Below are positions 1-10,410 of a DNA stretch of 64,000 nucleotides, piece by piece; the first letter of the stretch is position 1; every line of letters begins with the position of its first letter. A program made the translations under genes and the position numbers. Under the pieces are notes generated by a model, which saw only the letters and a list, made by a program, of their open reading frames with translations, searched no databases and was not told where the DNA came from. The stretch is from Sipunculus nudus (lineage: Eukaryota; Annelida; Sipuncula; Golfingiida; Sipunculidae). The stretch covers positions 46,758,159-46,822,158 of the forward strand of contig CM049313.1 of NCBI GenBank assembly GCA_026874595.1. The letters run 5' to 3'.

Positions 1-120
1 GCTCCTCAAAACAAAAAAGAACTGGAAAGATTTTTAGGCATGTGTGGTTGGTATTCCAAATACATCCCTAAATATTCTACTATAGCAGAACCTCTCAATA
101 ATCTTCGGAGTAAGGTGTAG
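1..120 (+). pseudogene. Reverse transcriptase thumb fragment of gypsy pol
   Basis: Frame 1 reads ELERFLGMCGWYSKYIP and then AEPL, the conserved RT thumb and connection stretch found just upstream of RNase H in Ty3/gypsy pol. It ends at a TAG at 118-120. The RNase H that follows is in a different frame, so an indel lies near 115-120. Only the last ~39 codons of RT are in the window. Confidence 0.8.
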
Positions 121-610
121 ATTGGAAATGGACAAAAGAATGTGAACAGGCCTTTAATCAGTTGAAAAATATATTAGGGTCACCCCTCTGTTTATCATTT
201 CCTGATCCAAATGGTGATAAATTTGAAATACACACTGATGCTAGTGGTGTCGGAATTGGATCTTCTCTAAATCAATATCAAAATGGACAATTAAGAACTA
301 TTGGCTTTGCTAGCAGAACTTTGACTCCTGTTAAAAGACGGTATAGCACAACTGAAAGAGAAATCTTAGCAGTAGTTTGGAGTATGGAAAAATGGAGACC
401 ATTTCTTGAAGGTACATTTACAACAGTGATTTCTGATCATCAGGTACTTCATGGCTATTCAAGAATCAGAAAGAATTAAATGGTAGACTGTATCGTTGGG
501 TTCTTCGAATTCAAGAATTCAATTTTGAGGTTCGGTTTCGACCAGGAAAATTTCATGTTGTTCCTTATACTTTGTCGCGTGATACCAGATGCCAGTTGGA
601 ATTGTCTTAG
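121..610 (+). pseudogene. RNase H domain of gypsy pol, frameshifted
   Basis: One frame covers about 121-479 and contains the RNase H catalytic block IHTDASGVGIG, FASRTLTPVKRRYSTTERE (second acidic residue in TERE) and VISDHQ. After ~445 the reading continues in another frame through FRPGKFHVVPYTLSR, the usual C-terminal end of gypsy RNase H (the family has an alanine-aspartate before LSR; here Y-T). The domain should cut the RNA strand of the RNA/DNA hybrid during reverse transcription. The frameshift makes it non-functional here. Confidence 0.8.
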
Positions 611-636
611 ATCAAACTCAGAATCACGGTAAATGT

Positions 637-780
637 TAATCCCCTGATTGTATCAAACCTACAGGAGATGTAATAGATTGGGTCCAGTGTGATCAATGTG
701 ACCGTTGGTTTCATGATATATGTGTAAATATTGATCCCACATTAGCTAGTGAATTGGAATTTGTCTGTTCCTTATGTAAC
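637..780 (+). pseudogene. PHD-type zinc finger inside gypsy pol
   Basis: In the frame of the following pol segment the DNA reads VQCDQCDRWFHDICV, then a second Cys pair at CSLC. The ligand codons are Cys 649-651, Cys 688-690, Cys 697-699, His 712-714, Cys 721-723, Cys 766-768 and Cys 775-777, giving C-x2-C-x4-H-x2-C-x14-C-x2-C with the typical Trp two residues before His. That is the second half of the C4HC3 PHD pattern seen in histone-tail readers. The first Cys pair is damaged: a Cys codon at 634-636 is followed by a TAA at 637-639. Position between RNase H and the H2C2 region is unusual. The PHD identity is clear; a role in chromatin-targeted integration is inference. Confidence 0.72.
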
Positions 781-1143
781 AATTCTCAGGCGCCTGATTC
801 TGATCAAGATGCTAGACCCACTATGGAGTTTAGGAATATTCCCAGTTCCTTACCTAATAATCAAGAAATCCTACAAATGCAAAAAAAAGATCCTGTGTTA
901 GGTTTAGTTATAAGATATTTACAGGGTGAGAGAGACCTTGATAAGAAAACTGAGAAATTGGCGAGTCAGTGTCAGGTGTCATGTATTCTTTATCGTCAGA
1001 CCCGTGACGGATATAAGATTTGGATTCCATCTGCTGTGAAACTGAAGTTATCAGTGCATTTCATGATTTACCCACAGCAGGTCACATGGGTAGTTTTAAG
1101 ACTAGAGAATTCAGTCTTATTTTACTTGGGACGGATTGTATAA
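781..1143 (+). pseudogene. Gypsy pol linker and integrase H2C2 zinc region (5' part)
   Basis: The open frame after the finger reads QKKDPVLGLVIRYLQG and WIPSAVKLKLSV, the stretch that precedes the integrase HHCC zinc domain. The histidine part (a TAGHMG-like block at ~1075-1095) is split by a frameshift. The paired cysteines follow in the next frame as CSVCKK (about 1172-1190). Confidence 0.75.
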
Positions 1144-1846
1144 TGATGTGAAAAGGTACGTTGACCCTTGTTCAGTATGTAAAAAGGTAAAACCCACTTA
1201 TCATAAACCTCAAGGTTTTATGCAAATTACTGAGTCCACTATGTCGTGGGAATTCGCAGCTGTAGACTTGGTAGGTCCTTTGCCTAGATCTTATAGTGGA
1301 CACCAGTATATCTTAGTCTGGCGAGATCATTTTTCTAAGTGGATTGAACTATTTCCCTTGAGAAGAGCAACAGGCAAAGCTATTGCTATGATTTTGGTCA
1401 GAGAGATATTCACTCGATATGGTCCACCACAAAAATTACTTTCTGATCAAGGTAGTCAATTTACATCTAAGTATTTGAAGGCTGTTTGTCAGAGATGGGG
1501 TGTACGTCTTACCCATTCTTCTACGTATCATCCTCAGACTAATTGGATGGAGAGGGCTAACAGAGATCTGAAGTCCATGTTGTCTAGTTATGTTCAGGAT
1601 GATCAGAGAACTTGGGACGTTCATCTGTCGGAATTCCGTTTTGCTTTGAACTCAGTTGACAATTGTTCCACTGGGGAATCTCCTGCTTTGGTTCTGTTTG
1701 GTCGTCAGTTACAGTATCCTCAGACCGGTGTGTTTTCTTCGGATGTTCATGTGGCGCCAATCATTCCATCCGGTGACACTCATATGGAATGGATACTGAA
1801 ACTCATCAAGGACCATAGAGAGACAATAATGTGTTGGAACGACTGA
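1136..1846 (+). pseudogene. Integrase zinc and catalytic core (DDE) of gypsy pol
   Basis: A 236-codon open frame carries the zinc cysteines CSVC, then the retroviral-type integrase core. The three acidic residues are Asp in AVDLVGP (1265-1267), Asp in LLSDQGSQF (1445-1447) and Glu in NWMERANR (1550-1552). Only 34 residues separate the second Asp and the Glu, one fewer than the usual 35, so a codon seems lost in the HPQTN-loop. This is the longest intact piece of the element. It loses the frame near 1835, where the C-terminal domain continues. Confidence 0.88.
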
Positions 1847-2109
1847 GAGACAAACGCGCAACTCGGAAATACCATTATGAAAAACGTCGAAGGCAAGTTA
1901 ATATTAAAGTCGGAGATCACGTGTATGTTAAGACACATCAGTCGGATGCTTCGAAGGGATTTACTGCGAAATTTGCATTTCGCTGGGACGGACCTTATCC
2001 CGTGGTGAAACGTTTCAATACGTTCAATGCATTAAATTTCGGCGTCCAAGTTGGACCAGAGATATTAGTGAAGCATGCGGATCAGCTCAAGCCCGAGCAT
2101 GGATCTTAG
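1831..2109 (+). pseudogene. Integrase C-terminal domain of gypsy pol
   Basis: The frame reads VGDHVYVKT followed by FRWDGPYPVVKR, the GPF/Y module that closes many Ty3/gypsy integrases, and ends at a natural stop (2107-2109). No chromodomain follows. It overlaps the preceding frame by a few codons, showing a single frameshift between core and C-terminus. Confidence 0.8.
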
Positions 2110-2825
2110 ACTATTGTGAATCCTTGTATATATACGTGTGTATGAACTCTGTGATGACCGATGCCTTATCGACTGATGGACCTTATCATTCCTCATGGAC
2201 TGATATGTATTATCAGGTGGACTCTGTATTTCTGTGATATATGTATTGGCTGATGTCTTATCAGTTAGACTCTGTTTGTATGCTGTGTTTAATATACTGT
2301 TTTGCATATTGTGTATTATGATTGCACTCTGTATTATGAACGCACTATGTCACAATCACTTAGCATGTACCATTAGCGAGTAGTATTGTGATACCAGACA
2401 TGTACCATGTTCAGGAAGTGATATTATGCAAAGTGTATTATTCTGAATGTCTGGAAAACAGATTTATCATTATGCTAGTGTGATGTTGAGCTATCTACAT
2501 GTTTATGATCAGTTATCTTGTTTGAGATTACCGAAAAGTGTCTACTTAAAATGTATTCTTTTTATAGGAACAGCAAGCTGGTACGGTGATCTCACCAGAA
2601 ATTTCTAAATCAAGTATTGCTCTAGTATTGGCTCTGTAATGTGTAAGTTGTCCCAAAAAGTGCCTGTTTTGTGTGTTCTTGTAAAGTAAATAATTGTATC
2701 AAGCTATCAGTGGAGCTTACGTTACTCAGTTACTACTTAGTACCATGTACAAATAGATTTCTGGTTATTCCTATTATAATGTCTGTGTAGTGAATATTCA
2801 TAGGCTACCTTTAGGGGGGTATTTC
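2110..2825 (+). other. 3' untranslated part of the first gypsy element
   Basis: No coding potential. The first ~230 bp repeat short phrases around GACTCTGT and GCCTTATC at irregular spacing, suggesting an old degenerate tandem repeat. A run of six G at 2813-2818 just before the LTR is the likely polypurine tract. Confidence 0.5.
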
Positions 2826-3038
2826 TGTGAGTGAGCCTTGTTCTTATAGAACTCGTATATTACAGATGTTATTATTAAACTGTGAGGATATTTATGGTAT
2901 ATGCCTCGTATTAAACCCTTACGTTATGTAACATTAGAGAATGGTTTGTTGGTACACCTGTGTAGTAGGTGGGGCGAATAAAACATCTCTAAACCGTTGC
3001 TGGAGTTCATTATCTGTTGGAACAAGAACACCACTACA
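2826..3038 (+). repeat. 3' LTR of the first gypsy element
   Basis: It starts TGTGAGTGAGCC shortly after the G-rich tract and ends CACTACA, giving the expected TG...CA ends. A possible AATAAA lies near 2977. The 5' LTR is not in the window, so the borders rest on the TG/CA ends and the polypurine tract and could be off by a few bases. Confidence 0.55.
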
Positions 3039-3802
3039 GCCTACCGTATAGATTTCTAAACCTCTTTTTCTCTCTTTTTTTTAAATTATTAAACAGACAA
3101 TCAAAAGTTCAACAGAGTATAATTATTGTGTCTCGGATTTCAATTCCAGTCAACCATGTCTTTCTCCCTGTCGACATAAACCAAAAAATAAAAAAGTAGA
3201 AATGAACCAAATTTATAGCACTTAACGCGTAACAGCGCATATATGAGATAGAGTGGTTCATTCTTATTGTTTAATTGGTCTCTAAGAATAAAATGTCAGG
3301 TGTAGACTATGAGTATCTGGAGTTAAACAAACAAATAATAATAAATATATAAAAATATATTAGGGTGTTTTACCTCAACGCTACCTCAACACAGTAATGA
3401 CAGACCCAATTACATGTTATTAAACTTAATTCAAAATATAGAAATGCAAACAAAAATGCCATCCATATCTAAGGCATCATTGAAGTAATATTAAAAACAA
3501 CAGAAAATTAAACCAATTTACTTGAGGCATCATGACAAGTCACCTATGGTAAGGGTAAACACATTGACTAATGATTGAGCGCTAAATCAAGTCTTTCAGC
3601 TACGCTGTAGAAAATGTGTTCTCTAAGAAAAACTAACCGTGCTGTTCTCTATCCAGTGTGACACGCTTAATGAAAGATCTCAGATTGACTGAGCGATAAA
3701 ACAAGTCTATCGGCATATAGAAAAAGTGTCCTCTGTAGAAGCCGGCCGTGCTGCCCCCTGTACAATATAACACACATCATAGAAGTTCGCGGTCTTCAAA
3801 TT
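3039..3802. other. AT-rich intergenic DNA with a diverged ~117-bp duplication
   Basis: No gene seen. Segments at about 3572-3668 and 3687-3776 are diverged copies of one unit (both contain GAGCGNTAAANCAAGTCT and later CCGTGCTGYYC). They may be the tail of the LINE on the minus strand, but this is not shown. Confidence 0.45.
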
Positions 3803-4784
3803 TTAACTTTGAATAGGCACCACTTGGGCGTCAACAATGAGGCCTCCCCGCCAGAAACGGGCTTTCTTCTTTTGATTATAAGCTTCTTTCAGCTTTTTTT
3901 GGTAAAGCCTTTTTCTTTAAGGCATAGTCTTCCATTGTCAGATCTTCAATGATTGCCTATGAAGGCGTCCCGTTTGACTTGTTTAGTGAAGTTTTGGCAT
4001 TTCGTAATATTTCCCGTTTGACTTGTTTAGTGAAGTTTTGGCATTTCGTAATATTTTATTTATGACTGGGCGTGAAAAGAATCTAAAAATGATGTTTCTG
4101 TGTTTATCAGTTAATTTCCAATTCAATGTGCTGTCTCTATGACTGTTTAAGCCTCTGTCACTGTACATTCAGTTCCCAAAAGTTTCGTTTCCGAGATACA
4201 TTTGGCCACAATATGCATACAGTCCTCATCTCGCTTTTCTGGCACCCCCACTAATCTCAAATTAAATTCTCTCGTGTAACGTTCAATGTTAAGTATTTTA
4301 CTGGTTAGAACCTTCTCCAAGGTTTCTATTTTTTCTGTCAGCTTCTTTTCTATTTATTTAAGAGTCCCAATTTCGTTCTGAAGCTTCTTGTTTGTCTGTT
4401 CTATGGTCTCCATTTTATTTGTAACTGTATCGTACTGGCTTTGTACAAATTGCGCCGTGTTTTCTAGTTCTTTTATTTGGCACCCATGCTCCTTCGTTTA
4501 ATTACTCAAGATATCCAGTTTTCCTTCTAGTGTTTTTGTATCTCTCTGCAGAGCATTTTTACACTCTTCAATCGCTTTACTCATTTTCTGTTCTAAGCCA
4601 CTGAAATAACTTTCCAAACCCGCCTCACTTGTCTCACCTGTTTGTTGCCCCTGTAGTTCCGTCATGGCCTCCATGTTTTCTTTCTCCAGCCCCTCTCTGT
4701 TTGGTCTTTCTCAGAGTTTTCTGTCAAATATGAGATAATTGGCTTTTGTGTTTTGTTGGTAGTTCTTCGTCCTGATTTCCCCAT
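3803..4784 (-). pseudogene. LINE ORF1-like (L1-type coiled-coil RNA-binding protein), degraded
   Basis: From an ATG at 4784-4782 the minus strand encodes MGKSGRRTTNKTQKPIISYL, then a Lys/Glu-rich heptad-like coiled coil (KIETLEKVLTSK), then NIERYTREFNLRLVGVPEKR and an RPVINKILRNAK segment. This order (coiled coil, then an RRM-like block with NLRLVGVPE) is that of L1-clade ORF1 proteins. In-frame stops near 4500, 4360 and 4150 and frameshifts make it a pseudogene. No ORF2 (endonuclease/RT) was found next to it, so the copy is truncated. Confidence 0.7.
3968..4055 (-). repeat. 44-bp tandem duplication in the LINE ORF1 remnant
   Basis: Two identical 44-bp units at 3968-4011 and 4012-4055. Since 44 is not a multiple of 3, the duplication also shifts the reading frame of the ORF1 remnant. 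Confidence 0.85.
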
Positions 4785-5760
4785 CACTATAATATCTCAG
4801 TGACTCTTGTTTGTGGGTGCTTTTCAGCCTTTTTTTTCGTCAAAGCGGGAGCTCGTCCAGGGTATGACTTGTCAGTCGCGCATGCGCACCATCCAATCCA
4901 TTTCTGCAGAACTTGTCATGAATTTAACCAAGATCTTTCTGGGTCAGTATCATGTGTCCTGTTAATGGCTGGACCGAAAGATTCTGAACTAAGTTCAGAT
5001 CTACAGAGGGTTTACGGGGTTTGGGACAGCCCTCCCCTGATCCCGGCAAAAACCTTCTTTTATCCGACATTAGAAATCTGCACAAAATTGCTCCGAATAC
5101 CCCAAAATGTATTATTTACCATACATTTACATAAATTTAATTATAGGTATTATCAATCCTAGTATAGTTTATATCTGGCCTCGGCTGTTTTCAGAGGCTC
5201 ATTACATTACATGCTTACTGTCATTTTGCTGCAGTCAAGCAGCGCTGACATATAGTTAACACTGATCAAGCGCTGCAGCCTCTGGCGGGGAGAGTCTATA
5301 CTATCCAAGGTTTTACGGATCCGTACAAACCCTAAGATATAAATATGCCTTTTGTAACGTGGGGACACCAGTTAAACCCTACATATTATTATTGTTACAG
5401 ACGCTTGGACTCCGTTGGGACCAAAACTTTTGCTGATCAGTATATAATAAAGTATGAGTACTTACTCTGAATGAAATCAGATATTACCTCATCTCCGTCG
5501 GGCCGCTGGCGCCTTCAAGTTGGAACAGCCAATAGGAAATTAGCATCATTGACAACACGCGATGTATGATGGGAGGGATGCTCATGAAAATATGGTCTAT
5601 CCTAGTGCACGGCACTGGCATTCCTGGGAAATATATCGATTTAATTTGATACATAATAAGTTCATTACTATATATAAATACAAGATTGCTTCTCTATCGC
5701 ACTACAAGCAGTGGTATTTCATGTTACAGCTCCCTCCATGTACCGCAGGGTGAACTCTCA
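4785..5760. other. No gene recognised; possible LINE 5' region
   Basis: Open frames at 4800-5162 (+) and 5562-5753 (+) show no known domain or splice context. The part next to 4785 would be the 5' untranslated region of the LINE if that copy is full length at its 5' end; this is inference. Confidence 0.4.
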
Positions 5761-5811
5761 CCGCCAGACGGTCGGACTCCATATCACATAAATGGAGTCC
5801 GTACGTGGCGG
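5761..5811. repeat. Imperfect hairpin / palindrome
   Basis: Outer arms CCGCCA (5761-5766) and TGGCGG (5806-5811) enclose perfect 9-bp inner arms GGACTCCAT (5774-5782) and ATGGAGTCC (5792-5800). It could be the end of a small transposon or a fold-back element. No partner copy was seen in the window. Confidence 0.6.
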
Positions 5812-5967
5812 ACTAACTGTCATTATTAGATGTGCGGTTCATTAATTCATACTAATTTCTTTAAGGATATTTACTTGATATCGCAAAAAAATAGAGGTAA
5901 CAATTCCTGTATGGCTTGAATTAAGCATGCAGAATTTTCAATCCATGTGTAACTAAAGCCCAATATC

Positions 5968-5971
5968 TACT
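5968..5971. repeat. Target-site duplication (left), TACT
   Basis: TACT immediately precedes the 5' LTR and is repeated at 13316-13319 immediately after the 3' LTR. A 4-bp duplication fits a Ty3/gypsy integrase. Confidence 0.75.
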
Positions 5972-6254
5972 TGTGGCAGGCGTCAAAGAGATTAGTTACA
6001 GCTAAGATCGACCCAGATGGGCACTTGGTCCAGGGTGTTGGTGCCAGCTCAGGAGTCACACTCCAGTCCAGTAGATCCTTATGTGCTGTTTCCGGCGGCT
6101 GAACAGGCTGTGTGCAGGTGCCAACCACACAAAGACACAGACACACGTGAACTACTTTTCTATGTGTATGTGGAACATCATATATAAGAGCAATAAACTG
6201 TTCTGGTCACAGCAGCACGAGTTTTGTCATGTAGATCACTTTAAAGTGGTTACA
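5972..6254 (+). repeat. 5' LTR (283 bp, internally deleted)
   Basis: Matches the 3' LTR end to end except that 165 bp (12894-13058 of the 3' LTR) are missing after ATTAGTT. A GTT microhomology sits at the junction. It keeps a TATATAAG at 6181-6188 and an AATAAA at 6192-6197. The missing block is in the U3 part, so promoter function may be reduced. Confidence 0.92.
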
Positions 6255-6260
6255 TGAATT

Positions 6261-6272
6261 TGGTGGCAGCGG
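6261..6272 (+). promoter_or_regulatory. Primer binding site, tRNA-Leu type
   Basis: TGGTGGCAGCGG lies 6 bp after the 5' LTR. It is complementary to the CCGCTGCCACCA 3' end that I recall for some animal tRNA-Leu species. Twelve bases match; beyond that the pairing weakens. First-strand cDNA synthesis would start here. Confidence 0.7.
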
Positions 6273-7732
6273 ATATGGGATGCTGTGAAGATGATCTGGT
6301 GAGTGGCTGGCGGGAGATTGCTACTGTGAGACGTCTGACAGAGACATCTGTATGCAGAGGATAGATGACAGGCGAGATGTGGTCACAGTGGTGCCAGTGG
6401 TGATTGGGCCCGTAGCAGCAGTGACTGATCCGGACTTTGCAGTGGATTGCTCGATTTTGTGGTTTTTCATATCTTACAGATTGTGTGCACAGTTGTAATT
6501 ACTGGTTTTGATTTTAAAGGGTATTAATGATTTAATGTAGAGCTACCCTTTATTTAATCTGTGTTTTGAGGCTGTTAGGACTTCCTAAAAGTGACTAGTA
6601 CTAGCAGCAGATAGGAGATGATGCCAGTGGGTAATACTGTGTGATACAAGAGACATTTTGGTTTTATGCTGTAACTTGAGTCTTATCAAGAGAGAACGGA
6701 TCATTTAACAGAGTTTAAGGTCTGGACTTTAATGTACTTATTTGATGCTGAAGTCTCATATAGTTTATGTTGATGCTTATAATGCATGAAATGTTTAATT
6801 TTATACAGAAAACACAACTCGCTTGCTGATATGCACATGGTGAGCGGTTGTTGGTATAACAGCTGATGCAACATCATGTTAATGTATCATGCCCTTTACG
6901 CAACATTATGTCTAACGTATTATACCAATGATGCAACCTTGTATTAGTGTATTATGCTAATACAGTACAGGTCATTGATAACTGGTTAAAGCTGATTTTG
7001 TAGTGGGTCAGATTTTCTTTAATGTTTAATTTTTCCACAACTTGATATGTTTTGATACAGATGGTTGAATGTTTTGATATTATGTCTGAGGTATATGGTC
7101 AAATGGTTTAGCTTGATACTGGTTTATTTGTTTGATGTGCTCAGATATTGTATGCTGACAACAAGGTTTATAGGTGAAAGGATATCAGAGTTTATTTTGT
7201 TCAGTTGTGCTGGCTGTATAGGAGGGCCCGGGATGCATGTTGTTTTTCAGCTTTATTGACTGTTCATCCATACCAGACAGCGGTACAGGTATGTTGTACC
7301 AGATGTGATATGTTTACAAATCAGGTGGAACTAACATACTGATATATAAAAACATATTGGTCATAGATTGACACTGTGAAGGTTGATTGTAACTTTTTAG
7401 TCGAATGTACATTATCGTTGAATGGACCAAGAGTATTTCAAAGGAATTCCTAGAATTTTATTTGTCCTGTTCATAAGTAACTGTTTATACAAATGATAAT
7501 TGTTGATATGTCACAGAAGTGTCAGGCTGTTTTGCCAGAGTCACTATGGGCTCATACTCAAACTTGAGTATCTGACCTTTTCATTTTGTATATAACACCT
7601 GTTTAGTAAGGACAGAGAGCCTCTGATTTTAATGTGAGTATTACTCCTCGGCTATTGAGGAAGGAGTAAGGGGTTTTAAGTTGTACATTCATATCATTTG
7701 AATCAGTGCAAAATAGTTACAATATTTTAAAT
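6273..7732 (+). other. Long untranslated leader of the second gypsy element
   Basis: About 1.46 kb between primer site and the first gag ATG with no convincing coding frame. The open frame at 7065-7259 has no domain signature. A leader of this length is long for gypsy elements and may contain inserted or degenerate sequence. Confidence 0.55.
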
Positions 7733-8338
7733 ATGGGAGAGGAGCTTGAACCCCTCAGACGTCGGTTGGAGCAGTTACAGACCAATTTAGATCAGTGAGC
7801 GTCAGTGGAAGCCCAGGCTTCCCCTCCTGCAACACCTGCGAGTGGTCTATGCCAACAGGAAGCTGCCAAGTTTCAACGGAGATCCATCTAAGCTAGATGA
7901 CTGGATCCTTGAGGCCCGAGGGCAGTCCGAAGCCAGGGGCTGGAAGGGCGTGACGCGACCGATTTTCTGATGTCTTACCTAGAGGAACGAGGTAAGGTGT
8001 GCTGAGGTTGTGACCCGGATCAGATGTTTGAGCTGCTGGAGGATGCATTTGGTGAAAAGAAGAGCGCGTCAGAGATCCTTGACTTATTATACAATCGCAA
8101 ACAAGGTGGAAAGGAATCTCTGAGGGACTTTTCCCGCGGTTTCATAGCTCTGACAGAGCGAGCCCTAAAGAAGGATCCAGGCTGCATTGTGAATAAAGAT
8201 CATGCACTGAGGGACCGTTTTGTTGAAATGATACGTGACAAGTTTCTACGGAGAGACTTAAAGAGAGAAATAAAGAGAAATTTTAATGTAAATATTCCAG
8301 GAGATCAATCTGGAAGCTATTGCTTGGCCGGAGGATGA
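7733..8338 (+). pseudogene. gag (matrix/capsid part), frameshifted
   Basis: Likely start ATG at 7733-7735 (MGEELEPLRRRLEQLQ, a coiled-coil-like N-terminus) stopped by TGA at ~7796. Reading resumes in other frames with SFNGDPSKLDDWILEARGQS and, at 8024-8338, DPDQMFELLEDAFGEKKSAS and RDFSRGFIALTERALKK. The layout of an NGDP..L..W start and a later LE.AFG block fits capsids of Ty3/gypsy gag and their domesticated animal relatives. It would package element RNA in cytoplasmic particles; this copy cannot. Confidence 0.7.
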
Positions 8339-9137
8339 CGACGTGCAGAGTAAAGCCTCGACTCAGGTTGTTTCTGCGGATACCACAGAACAAACGCCAC
8401 GATCATTTGGTATGTCGGCTGCGGTAGCTGGACAACTGGAACAACTGCGGCAGGAGCAGGCAACGTTGAGGACTATGCTGGAAAAGAGCCAGCAGCAGCA
8501 GGCGGCGCTAGTTCGTCAAAACCAGGACTTACTGAAAGTATTGCAGGGCAAGCGTGAGCCACTACCCAGAACTGGAGGCTACAGTTCAGGTGCTAAAGAT
8601 GTTAGGTGTTACTCTTGTCAAGAGTATGGACATATTCGAAGGGATTGTCCCAAGAGGAACCAGAACCCGACTCAGGAGGAGGAAATCCCAGTTGCTGCTG
8701 CATCGACTGGTAGCCCAAACATTGACGCTCAGCAGGTAGTTGGTGAGAATAGCTCTGATTCCAGGATAGAGTTGATACGTAAGACGATTGGTGGAAGAGC
8801 AGTCACATGTGCCAAGATAGGTGGGTTTGAGATACAGTGTTTAGTGGACACCGGGTCCCAGGTTTCGACAGTCTCAGAAAAGTTCTACAGGGAACACCTG
8901 GATGGTCACCTACTCGAGACACATGGATGGTTGACGCTGAACGCGGCTTATGGGCTTGATATCCTGTACCTAGGTCTGCTTGTCTTACCAGTAGAGATAG
9001 AGGGAGTGGAGCTCGCAGATGTCGGCATATTAGTCATGAAGGACACCCCTGAGTTAAGGGAGAAGCGAGAATCAGTACCAGGACTTCTTGGAACCAATGT
9101 TCTGAAACAGCTACCTAGTTTTCGGGAAGCAGTTTGA
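8339..9137 (+). pseudogene. gag nucleocapsid zinc knuckle and aspartic protease
   Basis: A 265-codon open frame. A Gln-rich coiled stretch (about 8455-8545) is followed by one CCHC knuckle CYSCQEYGHIRRDC (8607-8648) and then an aspartic protease with the DTG active triad at 8847-8855 (CLVDTGSQVSTVS) and the downstream GLLGTNVL motif. Capsid (previous frame) and this part are separated by a frameshift at ~8336. Gag and protease are fused in one frame here. The frame ends prematurely at 9137, before RT. Confidence 0.85.
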
Positions 9138-10410
9138 ATTGATAGCCAGAACTGTACTATTCCAGCAGAGATGACTGCCAAGTTTTTGCGGGTGGCTGAG
9201 TTTTCAGAAGTATTAGTCCCAACGAACAGTATCTGTGATGTTAGGATTACTGTACCTAAGGTAGATTGAGCGGTGTTAGTTGAGCCGTTGCACCAGCCAG
9301 TGCAAGGTGGCTTGCAGTTGACCCCGACCTTAGTCAAGGGAGGAGAGGGACCGCTGTGGATACCTGCTGTGAACTTTTCGAGTTCGGATGTGGTCCTTAA
9401 GCCGAATTTCCGAGATGGTACAGTTTGTAAGGTGAACCCGATTTACAGAGAAATTGACATAGATGTTGTAGTGGATATGCATGAACTGCAAGTGAGTGTA
9501 CCAGCTAGCTCAGGACAGAAATCAACTCATCTTCCCGCAGTGGACCTCTTAAGATTTGAAGGCACCATAGAGGAGAGAGGGAAGGTGGAAGATATGCTGA
9601 GGAGGAATGCTGATTTTTTTGTGGCTGAAGGGGAACTACTTCCTGCCACCCCTTCCATTCAGCAACTAATTCGAACGACTGATGACACTCCAACCAAAGA
9701 ACCATATAAGAGGATTCCACCCCAGTTGATAGATGGTGTGAGGGAACATCTCAAGGACTTGTTGAAAGCGCATCAGAATATGCGTCTCCAGTAGTCTTTG
9801 TCCAAAAGCGATCGGGTGAGATCCGTCTTTGCGTGGACTACAGGAGGTTGAACCGCAAGGAAAGAGGGACGTATTTCCCCTGCCAAGAATTGAAGAGTCT
9901 CTGGACGCGCTGAGTGACGCACAGTACTTTAGTACGTTGGACATGGCTTCGGCCTACCATCAGGTCGAGGTAGTGCCGGCAGACAGAGCGAAGACTGCGT
10001 TCACAACTCCGATAGGTCTCTTTGAGTTTGTGAGAATGCCGTTTGGCCAACAATCCAAGTACTTGGAAACGACTGATGTCGCGTGTTTTTCGTGATGGCA
10101 TGTTAAACATTTTGCTAGTATATCTCGACGATATAATTGTGTTTAGCAGTAGTATCAGTGAGGACAGAGGTTAGAGACAGTGTTTAACCGATTCCGTTCT
10201 CATGAGCTGTAACTATAGGGAGAAAAGTGTTCTTTCTTCTGTAAGAAAGTAAAGTTCTAAGGGCACATAGTCAGTCCTGAAGGGGTTGCCACTGACCCAG
10301 ATAAGTTACGAGCGGTAGTTGATTGGCCAACGCCAAAAACACTAAAGGAACTGCGCCGGTTCCTTGGCTTCATTTCGTAGTACCGACGGTTTGTTCAGGG
10401 GTTTGCGCGG
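9138..10410 (+). pseudogene. Reverse transcriptase of the second gypsy element, broken
   Basis: The open frame 9273-9794 holds the RT lead-in (PAVDLLRFEGT, RRNADFFV, KEPYKRIPPQLIDGVREHL). The palm continues in other frames: CVDYRRLN, FPLPRIEESLDAL, YFSTLDMASAYHQVEV, TAFTTPIGLFEF. The catalytic YLDD lies at 10121-10132 and the thumb block [12 protein letters not shown] near 10350-10377 is followed by a TAG. At ~9776 about ten residues of the family (between LKDLL and ASPVVFVQK) are missing or shifted. The order and motifs are diagnostic; function is lost. Confidence 0.85.

Larger units (their letters stand above)
1..3038 (+). mobile_element. Ty3/gypsy LTR retrotransposon, 5'-truncated by window edge, degraded
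   Basis: The order is RT thumb, RNase H, PHD-type finger, H2C2 zinc region, integrase core, integrase C-terminus, long 3' untranslated stretch and 3' LTR. This is the pol order of Ty3/gypsy (integrase after RNase H). Reading requires several frame changes (near 118, 445, 640, 1080 and 1835), so the copy is dead. The 5' LTR, gag, protease and most of RT lie outside the window. It differs in sequence and structure from the element at 5972-13315. Confidence 0.9.

Noticed and set aside
4800-5162. 120-codon plus frame
   Set aside because: Antisense to the region upstream of the LINE ORF1, with no domain or start support.
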